Shown here in pieces: positions 6,919-8,595 of a DNA stretch of 8,595 bases (position 1 is its first letter; every line of letters starts with the position of its first letter). The stretch comes from Bauldia sp. (GTDB taxonomy: Bacteria > Pseudomonadota > Alphaproteobacteria > Rhizobiales > Kaistiaceae). The stretch lies in the NCBI GenBank assembly GCA_020442095.1, contig JAGRKY010000029.1, positions 1 to 8,595 of the forward strand, in the 5' to 3' direction. Below the pieces are notes generated by a model. It saw only the letters and a list, made by a program, of their open reading frames with translations. It had not been told where the DNA came from and ran no database searches. Both the position numbers and the translations under genes were made by a program.

Positions 6919-8088
6919 CTATCGCGCCTCGCTATAGGGATCGGCCGCGTCCCGGAGACCATCGCCGATCACCGTGAAGGCGAGCACGGCGATGACGACG
7001 AAGCCTGCCGGGATGAAGAGCCACGGCGTCTGCTCGATGACCCGGACGCTTTGCGCCTGCTGAAGCAGGACGCCCCAGCTCACGGTTGGCGGACGCAGGC
7101 CCAGTCCGACGAAGGACAGCGCGGTCTCGGAGAGGATCATGTAGGGGAAGGAGATCACCAGATCGACGATGATGAAGCTGGTGAAGCTCGGCAGCATGTG
7201 CTGCGCGATGATCCGCGACGGCCTTGCGCCGGCAAGGCGGGCCGCGACCACATAATCCTCGTTGCGGATCGAGAGCAGTTGCGAGCGGATGCGCCGGGCC
7301 AGCGTCGGCCAGCCGAACAGCCCGAGGATCAGCGTCATCGCGAAATAGACCTCGGTTGTCGACCACTCCTTGGGCATCGCGGCGGCCAGGCCCATGTAGA
7401 GCGGGATCACCGGGACGACGCGGATGACCTCGGTGATGCGCTGGATGATGTTGTCGATGATGCCGCCGGCATATCCGGCGACGCCACCGATGATCAGCGC
7501 CAGCACGAAGGAGATGAGGACGCCGAGGACGCCGATCGAAAGCGAGGTCCGCGTCGCGTAGATCGTCCGCGAGAAGACGTCGCGGCCGAGATCGTCGGTG
7601 CCCCAGATGTGAAGCTTCGCCTTCGGGTCGGCGAGGCCGAAGAGATGACGATCGATGGGCAGGACGCCGAAGAGCAGCACCGGCTCGCCCGGGGCGAAGA
7701 AGGTGACGTAGACGCGGGTATTCGGATCCGGCACGGACTTCGCCCTGAGGGTGACCGGGTCGCGTTCGGTCTTCACCCCGTGGATGAAGGGCTGGATAGA
7801 GCAGCCATTGTCGTCGCAGAACATCGGCACCTGCGGCGCGCCGTCGAGATAGTTGGTGTCGCGCGTCGTCGGCCCGTAGGGGGAGACGAATTCAGCGAAA
7901 AGACCGAGCAGCGCCATCAGCCCGAGGATGGTGGCGGCCACCATCGCCGCGCGATGCCGGCGGAACCGCCACCAGATCAGGGTCCACTGCGAAGCGGAGT
8001 AATATTTGAGGAGGCGCTTGCGCTCCTTCTCCGCCTCGCGGCTTTCGCGCCGCGCCGCCGCACCATCGTGTTCCTCTGCGACGGCCAT
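6919..8088 (-). CDS. OppC/DppC-type ABC transporter permease with enlarged periplasmic loop
   Basis: This is an inner-membrane permease of 389 residues, longer than the usual roughly 300. A charged cytoplasmic N-terminus (about 1-45) precedes TM1 (about 47-67). A periplasmic stretch of about 95 residues follows, containing Cys91 and Cys96, and ends at G-T-D-D-L-G-R-D-V-F-S-R (163-174), the conserved block before the core permease domain. Further membrane segments are seen at about 184-206, 223-238, 246-262, 303-325 and 356-377. The EAA loop contacting the ATPases is D-Y-V-V-A-A-R-L-A-G-A (278-288), and the C-terminus G-D-G-L-R-D-A-A-D-P-Y is typical of OppC. The enlarged first loop looks like that of a rhizobial permease subfamily I recall, so it is probably a subfamily trait rather than an insertion unique to this gene. 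The ATG at 8088 follows the OppB-type stop by three bases. Confidence 0.93.
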   Translation of the reverse strand: MAVAEEHDGAAARRESREAEKERKRLLKYYSASQWTLIWWRFRRHRAAMVAATILGLMALLGLFAEFVSPYGPTTRDTNYLDGAPQVPMFCDDNGCSIQPFIHGVKTERDPVTLRAKSVPDPNTRVYVTFFAPGEPVLLFGVLPIDRHLFGLADPKAKLHIWGTDDLGRDVFSRTIYATRTSLSIGVLGVLISFVLALIIGGVAGYAGGIIDNIIQRITEVIRVVPVIPLYMGLAAAMPKEWSTTEVYFAMTLILGLFGWPTLARRIRSQLLSIRNEDYVVAARLAGARPSRIIAQHMLPSFTSFIIVDLVISFPYMILSETALSFVGLGLRPPTVSWGVLLQQAQSVRVIEQTPWLFIPAGFVVIAVLAFTVIGDGLRDAADPYSEAR

Positions 8089-8091
8089 GGC

Positions 8092-8595
8092 CTAGGCCCC
8101 CAGCTTGATGCGCGGATCGAGCCAGGCAAGCAGCAGATCCGAGACGAAATTCATGAAGACGATGACAAAGGTGAGGAGAAGGAGGATCGCGCCGGCGACA
8201 TACATGTCGAGGTCGAGATAGGCCTTCAGGAGTAGTCCGCCGAGTTCGGTCAGCCCGAGCACCGCCGCGACGATCGGCAGCTCGGAGAAGATGCGGTTGA
8301 CGTCGAAGCCGATCGTCGAGGCAACGGGATTGATGGCAAGCCGCGCCGGATACTTGATGAGAAGCTTCAACTCGGGCACGCCGCGCGCACGCGCCGCGGT
8401 GACGGAGAGCTTGTTGAGCTCGTCCGACATCGTCGCCCGGACCGTCTGGAGCTGATAGGCGACCGCCGACCAGGCAAGAACGAAGGCGGGAAGCCAGAGA
8501 TGCTTGAGCAGGTCCCAGAACTTCGCGAACGACCAGGGCGCATCGGCATATTTCGCCGAGAACAGACCGCCGATATCCGCCCCGAAGAAGCGGTT
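8092..8595 (-). CDS. OppB/DppB-type ABC transporter permease, C-terminal part (5' end outside window)
   Basis: The last 167 codons of a permease gene run off the window edge. The frame is open from 8595, so the ATG at 8430 is internal (Met of A-T-M-S-D-E-L). Visible parts are a membrane segment around H-L-W-L-P-A-F-V-L-A-W, the EAA-type coupling loop S-V-T-A-A-R-A-R-G-V, a hydrophobic segment L-P-I-V-A-A-V-L-G-L, and the final helix ending N-F-V-S-D-L-L-L-A-W-L-D-P-R-I-K, the standard OppB C-terminus. It should pair with the OppC-type protein as the translocation pore. The operon promoter and the solute-binding protein gene are expected upstream, beyond 8595. Confidence 0.92.
   Translation of the reverse strand, partial: NRFFGADIGGLFSAKYADAPWSFAKFWDLLKHLWLPAFVLAWSAVAYQLQTVRATMSDELNKLSVTAARARGVPELKLLIKYPARLAINPVASTIGFDVNRIFSELPIVAAVLGLTELGGLLLKAYLDLDMYVAGAILLLLTFVIVFMNFVSDLLLAWLDPRIKLGA

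Noticed and set aside
4824..6962. A 712-codon minus-strand frame that could look like an OppD-OppF fusion
   Set aside because: Its N-terminal half is the wrong frame for the OppD-type gene, which is intact in another frame (5915-6916). The true OppF-type start is the ATG at 5918 with a good Shine-Dalgarno.
7051..8235. Long + strand open frame (394 codons) opposite the permeases
   Set aside because: It has a highly charged composition without domains and mirrors hydrophobic permease codons.

Overview
The window is GC-rich, almost gap-free bacterial DNA. Codon use, high GC in third positions and the protein families suggest an alphaproteobacterium, probably of the Hyphomicrobiales/Rhizobiales. 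That assignment is inferred from sequence style and no rRNA gene is present to confirm it.

Layout: positions 2-853 on the + strand hold the C-terminal 283 residues of a DUF3131 protein whose start lies outside the window. It converges, across only 25 bases with a small GC hairpin, on a minus-strand gene train that fills the rest of the window (8595 down to 879). In transcription order the train encodes: OppB-type permease (N-terminus cut off by the window edge), OppC-type permease, OppD-type ATPase, OppF-type ATPase, a GNAT acetyltransferase, an FAD-dependent amine oxidoreductase of the phosphonate-associated type, phosphonoacetaldehyde hydrolase (PhnX), and a formylglycine-type sulfatase-superfamily hydrolase that most resembles phosphonate monoester hydrolase. 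Junctions are 3, 2, -4, 37, -4, 10 and -4 bases. Three of them are ATGA stop/start overlaps, so a single operon is very likely. Its promoter and the expected periplasmic binding protein would lie beyond position 8595.

Proposed joint function (inference): a peptide-class ABC importer brings in an aminophosphonate or an ester or conjugate of one. The distal hydrolase frees the phosphonate from a monoester. The FAD enzyme deaminates 2-aminoethylphosphonate (AEP) or its N-methyl form to phosphonoacetaldehyde, replacing the transaminase PhnW, which is absent here. PhnX then splits the C-P bond to acetaldehyde and phosphate. The GNAT may acetylate aminophosphonates or detoxify an intermediate. The unusual points are the pairing of an Opp-type importer (rather than PhnCDE/PhnSTUV-type) with a transaminase-free phosphonatase pathway, the ester hydrolase as the last gene with an Asp where known phosphonate monoester hydrolases have Thr, and a duplicated segment before the Q-loop of the OppF-type ATPase.

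No tRNA, rRNA, CRISPR array, insertion sequence or long repeat was seen. No gene-free stretch exceeds 40 bases.
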